10,079 nt of DNA, taken from assembly GCA_013362195.1 (NCBI GenBank), contig JABFWM010000218.1, forward strand, positions 1-10,079. The letters are read 5' to 3'. Below are positions 1-6,411 of this stretch, in pieces. The stretch's first letter is position 1, and each line of letters opens with the position of its first letter. A program made the translations under genes and the position numbers. The stretch comes from Acidobacteriota bacterium. GTDB taxonomy: Bacteria > Acidobacteriota > Vicinamibacteria > Vicinamibacterales > 2-12-FULL-66-21. The notes under the pieces were generated by a model that was not told where the DNA came from, searched no databases, and saw only the letters and a list, made by a program, of their open reading frames with translations.

Positions 1-1734
1 GTCCCCGGACTGGTCACCGGCGCACGTGACGCGGTCGTGCTCGCAATCTACTTCGCGATCCTGTTTGCCGCAGGCGCAGGTCTCCTCGCGTCGGTCACGT
101 CGCTCGCCGCGTCCTGGTCCGTACGCGGCGCCGCCGATCGATTCACGAGGCGCGCCCAACGCGTCCCGCGCGCCGCCGGATCCATCGTCACCGTCGCGTG
201 CCTGGCGTACCTGACGCTGTGGTGGCGCACCGCGAACGCCGGCAGTGGGTGGAGCGCGCCGGTCTGGACGATCGCCGCGCTCGTGCTGGCCGTCCTCATC
301 AGCCTGCTGCTCGGTCGTGCGGTGCGCGTCACCACGCTCGCGGTGATGGCAGCGGCTGCCGAAGGCCGCGTCCTGCCGCCCGCGCGCGGCCAGTCGTGGC
401 GACTGCTGATTGCCGGCGGTGTCGTCGCCTTTGCGGGCGCTGCCGCACTGCTGCTGTGGACGGCCCCGGCCGATGCGACGGCGGCACTCGATCATCCGCC
501 ATTGACCGTCGTGTCGACCGGCAATCGCGTGCGCCTGATCGCGATCGACGGCTTCGATGTCGCGCTGTACGCGCGCCTCGCGCGCGAGGGGCGGGTGCCG
601 CGGCTGGAGTGGATCATGCGCGGCGAGCGCGCGCCGCTCGCCGCCGAAGATACCTCCGATCCCGCGCGCGCCTGGACGACCGTCGCCACCGGGGTCCCGC
701 CGGATGCTCACGGCGTGCACGCGATCGAAACGCGACGCGTGGCAGGCGTCCGCGGCATCGTCGCGCCGGGCACGGGAGCGGTCGCGCGCCTGATTGCGGC
801 CGGCGCCGACGCGATCCGCCTGACGCGCCCGTCGGTCGCCAGCCGAGAGGAACGCCGCGCGAAAACGCTGTGGGAGGTCGCGGCCGATGCCGGACTCCGG
901 ACCGCGGTCGTGAACTGGTGGGCGACGTGGCCGGCGCCGTCGCGGTCCGGGATCGTGGTGACCGATCGCGCCGTCCTGCGACTGGAGCACGGCGGCGCGC
1001 TCGACGGGGAGATCGCGCCGGACGATGTCTATGCGCGTCTGCACGATCGCTGGCCGAACATTCGCGACCGCGCGCACGCCGTCGCGGCGACCGCGTTTCC
1101 GGGCGCCGGCACGGAGACGCAGCGATTGCTGCGGCGCTCGGCGGAACTCGACGCCACCGTCATCGAAATGGCGCGGGCGCTGCCGGGCCCCGCGCGCGAT
1201 CTCGACGTCATCTACCTGCCGGGGCTCGACATCGCGCAGCACGCGCTGCTCGCGACCGCGGAAGCGGGCGCTGCCCAATCAGGGGTCGCGGAGCGCGTCG
1301 AAGGCCTGCAGTCGTATTACGCGTTTCTCGACGCCGCGATGGCGCCGCTGGTCGAGCCGCAGCCGCACCTGATCGTGATGGTGGTTGCGCTGCCCGGCCG
1401 CGTCACCACGCCGGCCGAGGGCGTCGTCGTCATCGCGCCGGAGATGGTGGAGTCGGTGCAGGGCGATGTCGTGATTCGACCGAGCGCCGCGGAACCGCAG
1501 CAGGTCGCGTCGATCCTGGATCTCGCGCCGACCGCGTGGCACGCGCTCGGCGTTCCCCTCAGTCGAGAGCTGGCCGGCAGGCCCCTGGTCGACCTGTTCG
1601 GACCGTCGTTGCGGGAGTCGCCGCGGTACGTGACGGGATACGGACGGCCGTTCGCAGCGCCACCGGCCCGCAGCGGCCAGCCGTTGGATCAAGAGATGAT
1701 CGATCGGCTGAGGAGTCTGGGGTACGTGCGGTGA
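1..1734 (+). CDS. Membrane-anchored AlkP-superfamily (type I phosphodiesterase-like) protein, 5' partial
   Basis: The frame is open from base 1, so the true start is probably upstream; the first usable in-window start is GTG at 37, with no clear Shine-Dalgarno. Numbering from that GTG (565 residues), hydrophobic segments lie near residues 3-25, 49-64, 76-94 and 122-141, followed by an extracytoplasmic-type AlkP domain from about 165. Recognisable family motifs are IAIDGFD (metal ligand D171), ARAWTTVATGVPPDAHG (nucleophile region, T214/T215), NWWATWPA (292-300) and the D398-xxx-H402 metal pair in LPGLDIAQH. DLAPTAWHALGVP and the C-terminal LRSLGYV tail also fit. Members hydrolyse phosphodiesters or phosphate/sulfate esters, or transfer phospho-groups, with two metals. 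Oddly, the usual Ser-Asp-His-Gly ligand motif expected near 445-455 reads VMVVALPGR, and no later His is seen before GVVVIAP. It may be a pseudoenzyme or have a rearranged site. The family call is firm; the substrate is unknown. Confidence 0.8.
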   Translation, partial: VPGLVTGARDAVVLAIYFAILFAAGAGLLASVTSLAASWSVRGAADRFTRRAQRVPRAAGSIVTVACLAYLTLWWRTANAGSGWSAPVWTIAALVLAVLISLLLGRAVRVTTLAVMAAAAEGRVLPPARGQSWRLLIAGGVVAFAGAAALLLWTAPADATAALDHPPLTVVSTGNRVRLIAIDGFDVALYARLAREGRVPRLEWIMRGERAPLAAEDTSDPARAWTTVATGVPPDAHGVHAIETRRVAGVRGIVAPGTGAVARLIAAGADAIRLTRPSVASREERRAKTLWEVAADAGLRTAVVNWWATWPAPSRSGIVVTDRAVLRLEHGGALDGEIAPDDVYARLHDRWPNIRDRAHAVAATAFPGAGTETQRLLRRSAELDATVIEMARALPGPARDLDVIYLPGLDIAQHALLATAEAGAAQSGVAERVEGLQSYYAFLDAAMAPLVEPQPHLIVMVVALPGRVTTPAEGVVVIAPEMVESVQGDVVIRPSAAEPQQVASILDLAPTAWHALGVPLSRELAGRPLVDLFGPSLRESPRYVTGYGRPFAAPPARSGQPLDQEMIDRLRSLGYVR

Positions 1735-1744
1735 ACGTTCCCGG

Positions 1745-1768
1745 GCGTGCGTTGTCGGTCGCGCACGC
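1745..1768. terminator. Weak GC-rich hairpin between convergent genes
   Basis: A 7-bp inverted repeat, GCGTGCG (1745-1751) and CGCACGC (1762-1768), with a 10-base loop lies in the 55-base gap between the stop of the AlkP-like gene and the stop of bioY. Its place at a convergent junction suits a bidirectional terminator, but no T-tract follows on either strand. In DNA this GC-rich such a stem can arise by chance. Confidence 0.25.
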
Positions 1769-1789
1769 GCGCTAGACGCAGCCTGGCGG

Positions 1790-2392
1790 CTACGTCCGCA
1801 GCGCGCGCCACGCGACGGGCAGCACCGTCGCGGCGACGAACACCTTGATCAGATCCGCCGGCAGAAACGGATACAACCCCGCGCGCAGTGACGGCGCGAG
1901 GCCGACCGACGGCGCTCCCCAGGCCATCCACGCGACGCCGAATGCGAAGACGACCGCGAGCCCGGCGGCCATCGCGAGCACCGCCGTGAGATAGCGGCGG
2001 TCGAAGCCGCGTTCCGCGAGGGAGCCGGCCACGAACGCGGCAAGCGGATAGCTCATAAGGTAGCCGCCCGTCGGGCCGAGCAGGCGCGCGACACCCTGTG
2101 GCAACGCCGGCGACGCGGCGAACACGGGCAGGCCCGCGATGCCGGCCGCGAGATACAGCAGCTGACTCGTGAAACCGAGGCGCGATCCCAGCGCGGCGCC
2201 CCCCAGCAGGACGATCATCGGCTGCATCGTGAACGGCACCGGCGTGAACGGCAGCGGTATGCTGACCTGGGCGGCGACCGCGGTGAGGACGGTGACAAAC
2301 AGCACCGCAGCCACGCGAATCGCGGGAGAGACGTCTGCCGCCGCGACCTGCAGCAGCGTGCCGCTCGACAGGCGGTCGGCTCGTGAAGTCAT
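1790..2392 (-). CDS. bioY: BioY, biotin-binding S component of an ECF transporter
   Basis: A 200-residue, strongly hydrophobic protein of usual BioY length, with about six membrane segments. It carries the family hallmarks: a first segment around 27-45, then QVSIPLPFTPVPFTMQ (42-57), LLGGAALGSRLG (62-73), and the LLGPTGGYLMSYPLAAF stretch (104-120) typical of the biotin-binding S component. BioY sits in the inner membrane and imports biotin, either with the shared EcfA/EcfA'/EcfT energising module or alone. No ecfA or ecfT gene is visible here, so the energising partners must be elsewhere or absent. ATG at 2392 is chosen because it gives the standard length and lies 8 bases after a good -10 box. 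It is divergent from thiD and convergent with the AlkP-like gene, so it is probably transcribed alone. The same frame stays open antisense to thiD as far as 3178, but that extension resembles no protein and would bypass the promoter. Confidence 0.93.
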   Translation of the reverse strand: MTSRADRLSSGTLLQVAAADVSPAIRVAAVLFVTVLTAVAAQVSIPLPFTPVPFTMQPMIVLLGGAALGSRLGFTSQLLYLAAGIAGLPVFAASPALPQGVARLLGPTGGYLMSYPLAAFVAGSLAERGFDRRYLTAVLAMAAGLAVVFAFGVAWMAWGAPSVGLAPSLRAGLYPFLPADLIKVFVAATVLPVAWRALRT

Positions 2393-2400
2393 GGGCTCGA

Positions 2401-2429
2401 ATTTTACTGTATGCGTATTGCACTGACAA
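2401..2429 (-). promoter_or_regulatory. Predicted sigma70-type promoter of bioY, inside thiD
   Basis: Reading the minus strand, a -35 box TTGTCA (2429-2424) and a -10 box TAAAAT (2406-2401) are separated by exactly 17 bases; each matches consensus at 5 of 6 positions. Only 8 bases separate the -10 box from the bioY ATG, so the expected transcript has almost no leader. The -35 box lies within codons 5-7 of thiD, so the two divergent genes share their control DNA. No recognised biotin-repressor operator was seen. Confidence 0.55.
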
Positions 2430-3199
2430 TTGCGGGGAGCGACTCCGGCGCAGGGGCGGGCATTCAGGCGGACCTCAAGACCTTCGCCGCGCATCACGTC
2501 TACGGCACCTCCGCGATCACCGCGGTGACGGCGCAGAACACGTTCGGTGTGACCGCATGGGAACCGGTCAGCGCCGACCTGGTCACCGCGCAGATCGAAG
2601 CGGTCGACGGCGACATCGGCATCCATGCCGTGAAGACCGGCATGCTGGCCAACGCGGCGGTCGTCGAGGCGGTCGCCGCGGCAATCGAGAGCCTCGACCT
2701 TCCGAACGTGGTCGTCGATCCGGTGATGGTCGCGAAAGGCGGCGATCGCCTGCTCGATCTGGAGGCGGTGGGCGCGATCCGCACGGAGCTGCTCGCGCGC
2801 GCGACGGTCGTGACGCCCAACATTCCCGAGGCCGAAGTCCTCGCCGACATGTCGGTCGAGTCCATCGACGATATGCGTACCGCGGCGCGCCGGATCCTGG
2901 CGCTCGGTCCGCGGGTCGTCGTGGTGAAAGGCGGGCACCTCGCCGGGCCGGAGTCCATCGATATCGTCGTCACGGCCGAGCGGGCATTCGAGTTGCGCGG
3001 CCCTCGCCTGCCCGGGCGCCACACGCACGGGACGGGGTGCACGTTGGCGGCGGCCATCGCGGCCAATCTCGCCCTCGACCGTCCGATCGAGCAGGCGCTG
3101 CGCTCCGCGCGCGAGTACCTCGAAGGGGCGTTCAGGCATGCCCCGGACATCGGCGGCGGCCACGGCCCGCTCAACCACTTCTGGCGGTTATACTCATAA
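2411..3199 (+). CDS. thiD: Hydroxymethylpyrimidine (phosphate) kinase ThiD
   Basis: The 262-residue protein has the normal ThiD length and belongs to the PfkB/ribokinase-like family. It phosphorylates HMP and then HMP-phosphate with ATP to give HMP-pyrophosphate for thiamine synthesis in the cytoplasm. Motifs in order are the N-terminal ALTIAGSDSGAGAGIQADLK (4-23), SAITAVTAQNTFGV (34-47), VKTGML (74-79), VVVDPVMVAKGGDRLL (100-115), TPNIPEAEVL (135-144), VVVVKGGH (169-176) and the nucleotide-binding/catalytic HGTGCT (206-211, Cys 210). ATG at 2411 is supported because the family begins exactly with a short Met-x-x-Ala-Leu-Thr-Ile-Ala-Gly strand. No Shine-Dalgarno is visible; a weak -10-like TTTACT (2403-2408) lies just upstream. 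The stop is one base before the moaE start, implying co-transcription. No other thiamine genes or TPP riboswitch are visible nearby. Confidence 0.95.
   Translation: MRIALTIAGSDSGAGAGIQADLKTFAAHHVYGTSAITAVTAQNTFGVTAWEPVSADLVTAQIEAVDGDIGIHAVKTGMLANAAVVEAVAAAIESLDLPNVVVDPVMVAKGGDRLLDLEAVGAIRTELLARATVVTPNIPEAEVLADMSVESIDDMRTAARRILALGPRVVVVKGGHLAGPESIDIVVTAERAFELRGPRLPGRHTHGTGCTLAAAIAANLALDRPIEQALRSAREYLEGAFRHAPDIGGGHGPLNHFWRLYS
3189..3194 (+). promoter_or_regulatory. Possible -10 box just upstream of moaE
   Basis: TATACT, a 5-of-6 match to the -10 consensus, overlaps the last codons of thiD and ends 6 bases before the moaE ATG. No convincing -35 box lies 16-18 bases upstream. It could give an internal, nearly leaderless transcript starting at moaE, but its place inside an apparent operon and the missing -35 make it a weak prediction. 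Confidence 0.25.
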
Positions 3200-3200
3200 G

Positions 3201-3671
3201 ATGGCGGCATTTCTGGTGACCCCGGCCCCGCTCGACGTTGCGGGCGTCTCGAGCGCGCTTGGCGCGCCCGGAGACGGCGCCGTCACCACGTTTGTCGGGC
3301 TCGTCCGCGATCACAACGCCGGCCGCCGCGTCCTCTGGCTCGATTACGAGGCCCATGCTCCGCTTGCGGTGAAGGCGTTCGAGCAGATCGCGGTGGAGGC
3401 AGAGGCTCGCTGGCCCGAGGCGCGACTCGCGATTCACCATCGCATCGGCCGTGTCGAGGTGGGCGAGGCGAGCGTGGTGATTGCGGCCGCGTCGCCGCAT
3501 CGCGCCGAGGCGTTTTCGGCGTGCCGCTACGCGATCGAACGGCTGAAGCAGTTCGCGCCGATCTGGAAGCACGAGCACTTCGAAGGCGGCGACGTGTGGA
3601 TCGAGGGCGCCGCGGCGGATCCGCACGACGAACAGGCACGAACCGCCGCGATGGAGCGCGCGTGCACGTGA
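3201..3671 (+). CDS. moaE: Molybdopterin synthase catalytic (large) subunit MoaE
   Basis: The 156-residue protein has standard MoaE length. With MoaD it forms the heterotetrameric molybdopterin synthase that inserts two sulfurs into cyclic pyranopterin monophosphate, giving molybdopterin for the molybdenum cofactor. Visible motifs are GAVTTFVGLVRDHN (26-39), LDYEAHAPLA (47-56), HHRIGRVEVGEASVVIAAASPHR (79-101) and the active-site stretch IERLKQFAPIWKHEHFEGG (112-130). K116 and K123 have the same 7-residue spacing as the two essential lysines of E. coli MoaE (K119, K126). ATG at 3201 is chosen because it gives the canonical N-terminus; an earlier in-frame ATG at 3138 lies inside thiD and adds unrelated residues. 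It is one base after the thiD stop, and its 3' end overlaps moaD. Other Moco genes (moaA, moaC, moeA) are not in view. Confidence 0.94.
   Translation: MAAFLVTPAPLDVAGVSSALGAPGDGAVTTFVGLVRDHNAGRRVLWLDYEAHAPLAVKAFEQIAVEAEARWPEARLAIHHRIGRVEVGEASVVIAAASPHRAEAFSACRYAIERLKQFAPIWKHEHFEGGDVWIEGAAADPHDEQARTAAMERACT
3653..3656 (+). promoter_or_regulatory. Shine-Dalgarno of moaD inside moaE
   Basis: GGAG lies within the end of moaE, 5 bases before GTG 3662 and 11 before GTG 3668. Its spacing favours GTG 3662 as the moaD start, although GTG 3668 would form the common GTGA stop/start overlap with moaE. Confidence 0.4.
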
Positions 3672-3907
3672 GGGTCCATCTGTTCGCCCGGCTGCGCGAG
3701 ATCGCCGGCGCATCCGAACTGTCGCGGCAACTGCCCGATGGCGCGACCGCGCAGGATGCGTGGAACGCGCTTGCCGCGGACTATCCAGGGCTCATGGCGT
3801 ACGCGCGCAGCGTCTCCTGCGCGGTGAACGAAAGCTACTCGCGCTTCACGACGCGCCTGCAGGACGGCGACGAAGTCGCGTTCCTGCCGCCCGTCTCGGG
3901 CGGGTAA
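3662..3907 (+). CDS. moaD: Molybdopterin synthase sulfur-carrier (small) subunit MoaD
   Basis: The 81-residue beta-grasp, ubiquitin-like protein has the N-terminal VRVHLFARLREIAG strand, the late motif LQDGDEVAFLPPVSGG and the obligatory C-terminal Gly80-Gly81. In the family this tail is adenylated by MoeB and converted to a thiocarboxylate, which donates sulfur within the MoaE active site. The reading frame has no plausible start before the end of moaE. GTG 3662 is preferred from its Shine-Dalgarno; GTG 3668 would overlap the moaE stop as GTGA and give a product two residues shorter. Both starts overlap moaE, which implies translational coupling and matched amounts of the two subunits. The order moaE-moaD is the reverse of the E. 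coli moaD-moaE order. Confidence 0.93.
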   Translation: MHVRVHLFARLREIAGASELSRQLPDGATAQDAWNALAADYPGLMAYARSVSCAVNESYSRFTTRLQDGDEVAFLPPVSGG

Positions 3908-3933
3908 TCGGCGGCACATCCATCACACGATAG

Positions 3934-3954
3934 GGCGCCTCTTTTAGAGGCGCC
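3934..3954 (+). promoter_or_regulatory. Perfect 9-bp hairpin in the moaD-prfA gap
   Basis: GGCGCCTCT (3934-3942) is followed by a TTT loop and its exact complement AGAGGCGCC (3946-3954). The hairpin lies 26 bases after the moaD stop and ends 11 bases before the prfA ATG. It is the only sizeable gap in the thiD-HIT gene run. No T-tract follows, so it does not look like a classic intrinsic terminator; it could be a transcript-end or processing stem, an attenuator, or a structure in the prfA leader. The prfA Shine-Dalgarno candidate (AGGGA, 3959-3963) lies outside the stem. Confidence 0.5.
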
Positions 3955-3965
3955 GGGCAGGGATC

Positions 3966-5042
3966 ATGTTCGACAAGCTGGCGGCCATCGAAACCAAGTA
4001 CGACCAGACCGCGACCGAGATGGCGGACCCCGCCGTCCAGGCCGACACGGCCAGGTTCCGCGCGCATTCCAAGGCGATTGCCGACATGCAGCCGCTCGTC
4101 GACAAGTTCCGCGAGTACAAGGACGTCGTTGCGCAGATCACCGCCACCGAGGAACTGCTGAAGGATCCGGACATGCGCGAGCTGGCGCAGGACGAGATGC
4201 GGCAGCTCGAACAGCGCCGCGACGCGCTGGACGCCGAGATGAAGGTGCTGCTCGTGCCGAAGGATCCCAACGACGCCAAGAACGTCATCCTCGAGATCCG
4301 CGCCGGCACCGGCGGCGACGAAGCGGCGCTGTTCGCCGCCGATCTTTTCCGCATGTACTCGCGCTACGCCGAACGCCAGGGCTGGAAGATCGACGTCATG
4401 TCGCAGAGCGACACGGGCGTCGGCGGTGTCAAAGAGCTGATCGCGATGATCGAAGGCAAGAACGTCTACAGCCGTCTGAAGTACGAGAGCGGCGTGCACC
4501 GCGTGCAGCGCGTCCCGACGACGGAAGCGAGCGGACGCATCCACACGTCCACGGCCACGGTGGCCGTCCTGCCCGAGGCCGAGGAAGTCGACATCCAGAT
4601 CGATGCCAGGGACCTGCGGATCGACACCTTCTGCTCGAGCGGTCCCGGCGGCCAGAGCGTGAATACCACCTACTCCGCCGTCCGCATCACGCACATCCCG
4701 ACCGGCCTCGTCGTCTCGCAGCAGGACGAGAAGTCGCAGATCAAGAACCGCGCGAAAGCGATGAAGGTGCTGCGCTCGCGCCTCTACGAGATAGAGATGC
4801 AGAAGCAGCAGGACGCGATTGCCAAGGATCGCCGGTCGCAGGTTGGCAGCGGGGATCGGTCGGAGAAGATCCGCACCTACAACTTCAAAGAGAACCGCAT
4901 CACCGACCATCGCATCGGCTTCACGATGCACCAGCTCGATGCCGCGCTCGACGGCGACCTGGGCGAGCTGATCGACGCCGCGGTCACCCACTTCACCTCT
5001 GAGAAGCTCAAGGACGCGACGGCCACCGAAGCGTCCGCGTAA
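3966..5042 (+). CDS. prfA: Peptide chain release factor 1 (RF1)
   Basis: The 358-residue protein is full length for class I bacterial release factors. RF1 enters the ribosomal A site at UAA or UAG and triggers peptide release. The N-terminal helical domain covers about 1-100, then LEIRAGTGGDEAALFAADLF (109-128) starts the core. The stop-codon reading tripeptide region is RVPTTEASGR (182-191), with PTT at 184-186 fitting the RF1 PxT pattern rather than the RF2 SPF motif. The catalytic loop SSGPGGQSVNTTYSAVR (224-240) holds GGQ at 228-230; Q230 is the residue PrmC methylates. GDRSEKIRTYNFKENRITDHR (296-316) is the conserved C-terminal signature. The ATG at 3966 gives the expected Met-Phe-Asp-Lys-Leu start; AGGGA (3959-3963) is a close, weak Shine-Dalgarno. 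prmC begins on the very next base after the stop. Confidence 0.97.
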   Translation: MFDKLAAIETKYDQTATEMADPAVQADTARFRAHSKAIADMQPLVDKFREYKDVVAQITATEELLKDPDMRELAQDEMRQLEQRRDALDAEMKVLLVPKDPNDAKNVILEIRAGTGGDEAALFAADLFRMYSRYAERQGWKIDVMSQSDTGVGGVKELIAMIEGKNVYSRLKYESGVHRVQRVPTTEASGRIHTSTATVAVLPEAEEVDIQIDARDLRIDTFCSSGPGGQSVNTTYSAVRITHIPTGLVVSQQDEKSQIKNRAKAMKVLRSRLYEIEMQKQQDAIAKDRRSQVGSGDRSEKIRTYNFKENRITDHRIGFTMHQLDAALDGDLGELIDAAVTHFTSEKLKDATATEASA

Positions 5043-5909
5043 ATGGCCACGGTCGCCGCGACGGTCGCCGCCGCGGGCGAGCGGCTCGCTGCGGGCGGCG
5101 TGCCTTCCGACGAGGCGCCCGGCGACGCCGAGGTGCTCGCGCGCCACGTGCTCGGCTGGGACCTCACCCGATACGTGCTGTCCCGTCGCGAAGAGGCGCC
5201 CCCGGCATTCGCCTCCCGCTACGATGCGCTGATTGCGCGCCGCCTGGCGCGCGAGCCGGTGTCGCAGATCGTCGGCGTCCGCGAGTTCTGGGGCCTCGAG
5301 TTCGAGGTCACGCGCGACGTGCTGACGCCGCGGCCGGAGACGGAACTGATTGTCGAAGAGGCGATCGCCGCGTTTCCCGATCGCCGGCCTCCTGATCTCG
5401 TTGCCGGCGTGTCGATCGTCGACGTCGGCACCGGCAGCGGCTGTCTGGCCATCGCGCTCGCGACAGAGTTCCCGTCCGCGGAGATCATCGCCACGGATAT
5501 CTCGGAGGCGGCGCTGGCAGTGGCGCAGCGCAATGCCAGGCGGCACGGCGTGAACAACCGGATTGCCTTTGTTCATTGCGACCTGCTTCCCTCGATGCCG
5601 GCGGTGGATCTGATCGTCTCGAATCCGCCGTACATCCCGCGCTGCGACGCCGCGTCGCTGGCGCCTGAGGTCCGCGACTTCGAACCGGATGTCGCGCTGT
5701 TCGCCGATGAAGACGGGCTCCACTTCTACCGGCGGCTCTTCGAAGAGGGCGGGCGGAATCAGCTGCGGCCGGGCGGACGGCTGATCGTCGAACTGGGCTA
5801 CGATCAGCGCGGGCGCGTTGCCGACCTGGCGGCGCGATACCGGTGGCGGGTGCTGAAGGTGCGCGAGGATGTGCAGGGGATCCCGCGCGTCATGGTGCTC
5901 GCATGCTAG
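5043..5909 (+). CDS. prmC: Release factor glutamine N5-methyltransferase PrmC (HemK)
   Basis: The 288-residue class I SAM-dependent methyltransferase modifies the glutamine of the GGQ loop of RF1 and RF2, raising release efficiency. A small N-terminal helical domain (about 1-75) that binds the release factor is followed by PVSQIVGVREFWGLEF (72-87) and DVLTPRPETELIVEEA (92-107), both typical of PrmC. The SAM site is IVDVGTGSGCLAIALA (125-140), and VSNPPYIP (192-199) carries the catalytic NPPY that holds the substrate glutamine amide. The C-terminus has GLHFYRRLFEEG and LRPGGRLIVELGYDQ. ATG 5043 directly abuts the prfA TAA with only a poor Shine-Dalgarno, so translation is probably coupled to prfA. 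The gene order prfA-prmC is a widely conserved pairing and supports the assignment. Confidence 0.96.
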   Translation: MATVAATVAAAGERLAAGGVPSDEAPGDAEVLARHVLGWDLTRYVLSRREEAPPAFASRYDALIARRLAREPVSQIVGVREFWGLEFEVTRDVLTPRPETELIVEEAIAAFPDRRPPDLVAGVSIVDVGTGSGCLAIALATEFPSAEIIATDISEAALAVAQRNARRHGVNNRIAFVHCDLLPSMPAVDLIVSNPPYIPRCDAASLAPEVRDFEPDVALFADEDGLHFYRRLFEEGGRNQLRPGGRLIVELGYDQRGRVADLAARYRWRVLKVREDVQGIPRVMVLAC

Positions 5910-5918
5910 CGAGGACTG

Positions 5919-6266
5919 ATGGCTGACGACTGCCTCTTCTGCAAGATCGTCACGGGGGAGATCCCGGCGTCGATCGTCTACCGCGACGATCGCATCGTCG
6001 CGTTCAATGACATCAACCCGCAGGCGCCGCTGCACGCGCTGGTCGTGCCGACGCGTCACATCGCGACGCTGAATGCGCTGTCAGCGGACGACGACGCGCT
6101 CGTCGGCGAGGTGGTGCGCCGGGCGGGGATAATCGCGAAGGACAAGGGGTTCGAGGCGCACGGGTATCGCACGGTGTTCAACACCAACGCGGCGGCCGGC
6201 CAGACCGTGTTCCACATCCACCTGCACCTGCTCGCCGGCCGCAAGTTCACCTGGCCGCCGGGCTAA
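5919..6266 (+). CDS. HIT-family (HINT-type) nucleotide hydrolase/transferase
   Basis: The 115-residue protein has the length and motifs of the bacterial HinT group. It starts CLFCKIVTGEIPASIVY, where C5 and C8 with H47 and H99 fit the zinc-binding set. FNDINPQAPLHALVVPTRHI (29-48) follows, and the histidine triad HIHLHLLAGR lies at 99-108; H101 or H103 supplies the catalytic nucleophile by family precedent. GRKFTWPPG is the usual C-terminal end. Such enzymes cleave purine nucleoside phosphoramidates and AMP-lysine type conjugates in the cytoplasm; the biological substrate is uncertain. GAGGA (5911-5915) is a Shine-Dalgarno only 3 bases before the ATG. It is the last gene of the thiD-prfA-prmC run, 9 bases after prmC, and its stop abuts the repeat cluster that fills the following gap. 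Confidence 0.94.
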   Translation: MADDCLFCKIVTGEIPASIVYRDDRIVAFNDINPQAPLHALVVPTRHIATLNALSADDDALVGEVVRRAGIIAKDKGFEAHGYRTVFNTNAAAGQTVFHIHLHLLAGRKFTWPPG

Positions 6267-6306
6267 GAACGGGGACACTCACAGTTTTCCCATATCCGGA
6301 CACCCC
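6266..6306 (-). repeat. Repeat copy A (inverted relative to B and C)
   Basis: Read on the minus strand this 41-base unit contains GTGTCCGG, then GGGAAAACTGTGAGTGTCCC, then CGTTCT. By eye it matches copy C at about 35 of 41 positions and copy B somewhat less well. It starts on the last base of the HIT stop codon. With copies B or C it can form a long imperfect stem that encloses the palindrome. Confidence 0.85.
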
Positions 6307-6313
6307 GAGCCAT

Positions 6314-6362
6314 CAGAACGGTGACAGTCACAGTTAAATTAACTGTGACTGTCACCGTTCTG
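6314..6362. repeat. 49-base perfect palindrome (two head-to-head repeat cores)
   Basis: A 24-base arm (6314-6337), one central A (6338) and the exact reverse complement of that arm (6339-6362). Each arm carries the core AACTGTGACTGTCACCGTT seen in degenerate form in copies A, B and C. Inside each arm GTGAC and GTCAC flank a single base, a smaller palindrome nested in the larger one. The centre is AT-rich (GTTAAATTAAC). In DNA it could extrude as a cruciform; in RNA from either strand it would be a very long hairpin and may end or protect both convergent transcripts. It resembles REP/BIME-type intergenic repeats, but no cognate transposase gene is in the window. Confidence 0.9.
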
Positions 6363-6370
6363 GCCCCGCC

Positions 6371-6410
6371 GAATGTCCGCTGCTGGAAAAACTGTGAGTG
6401 TCACCGTTTC
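6371..6410 (+). repeat. Repeat copy B
   Basis: A 40-base unit beginning GAATGTCCGCTGCTGG and containing AAAACTGTGAGTGTCACCGTT. It mirrors copy A across the palindrome, with 7- and 8-base spacers on the two sides, and is followed almost at once by copy C in the same direction. Confidence 0.8.
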
Positions 6411-6411
6411 C

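Noticed and set aside
198..1775. A 525-residue plus-strand frame overlapping the AlkP-like gene
   Set aside because: Arg-rich alternate-frame translation; the other frame carries the ordered AlkP motifs and membrane segments.
2390..2411. TPP riboswitch or biotin operator between bioY and thiD
   Set aside because: The 18-base gap is far too short for a TPP riboswitch, and no recognised BirA or BioR-type palindrome was seen.
2393..3178. Long N-terminal extension of the bioY frame antisense to thiD
   Set aside because: The extension resembles no domain, BioY is complete from 2392, and a good promoter sits directly before that ATG.
3846..6059. A 737-residue open frame on the minus strand across prfA and prmC
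   Set aside because: It is antisense to two certain, conserved genes, is rich in Arg/Asp/His of the kind produced by reading high-GC genes backwards, and shows no family motif.
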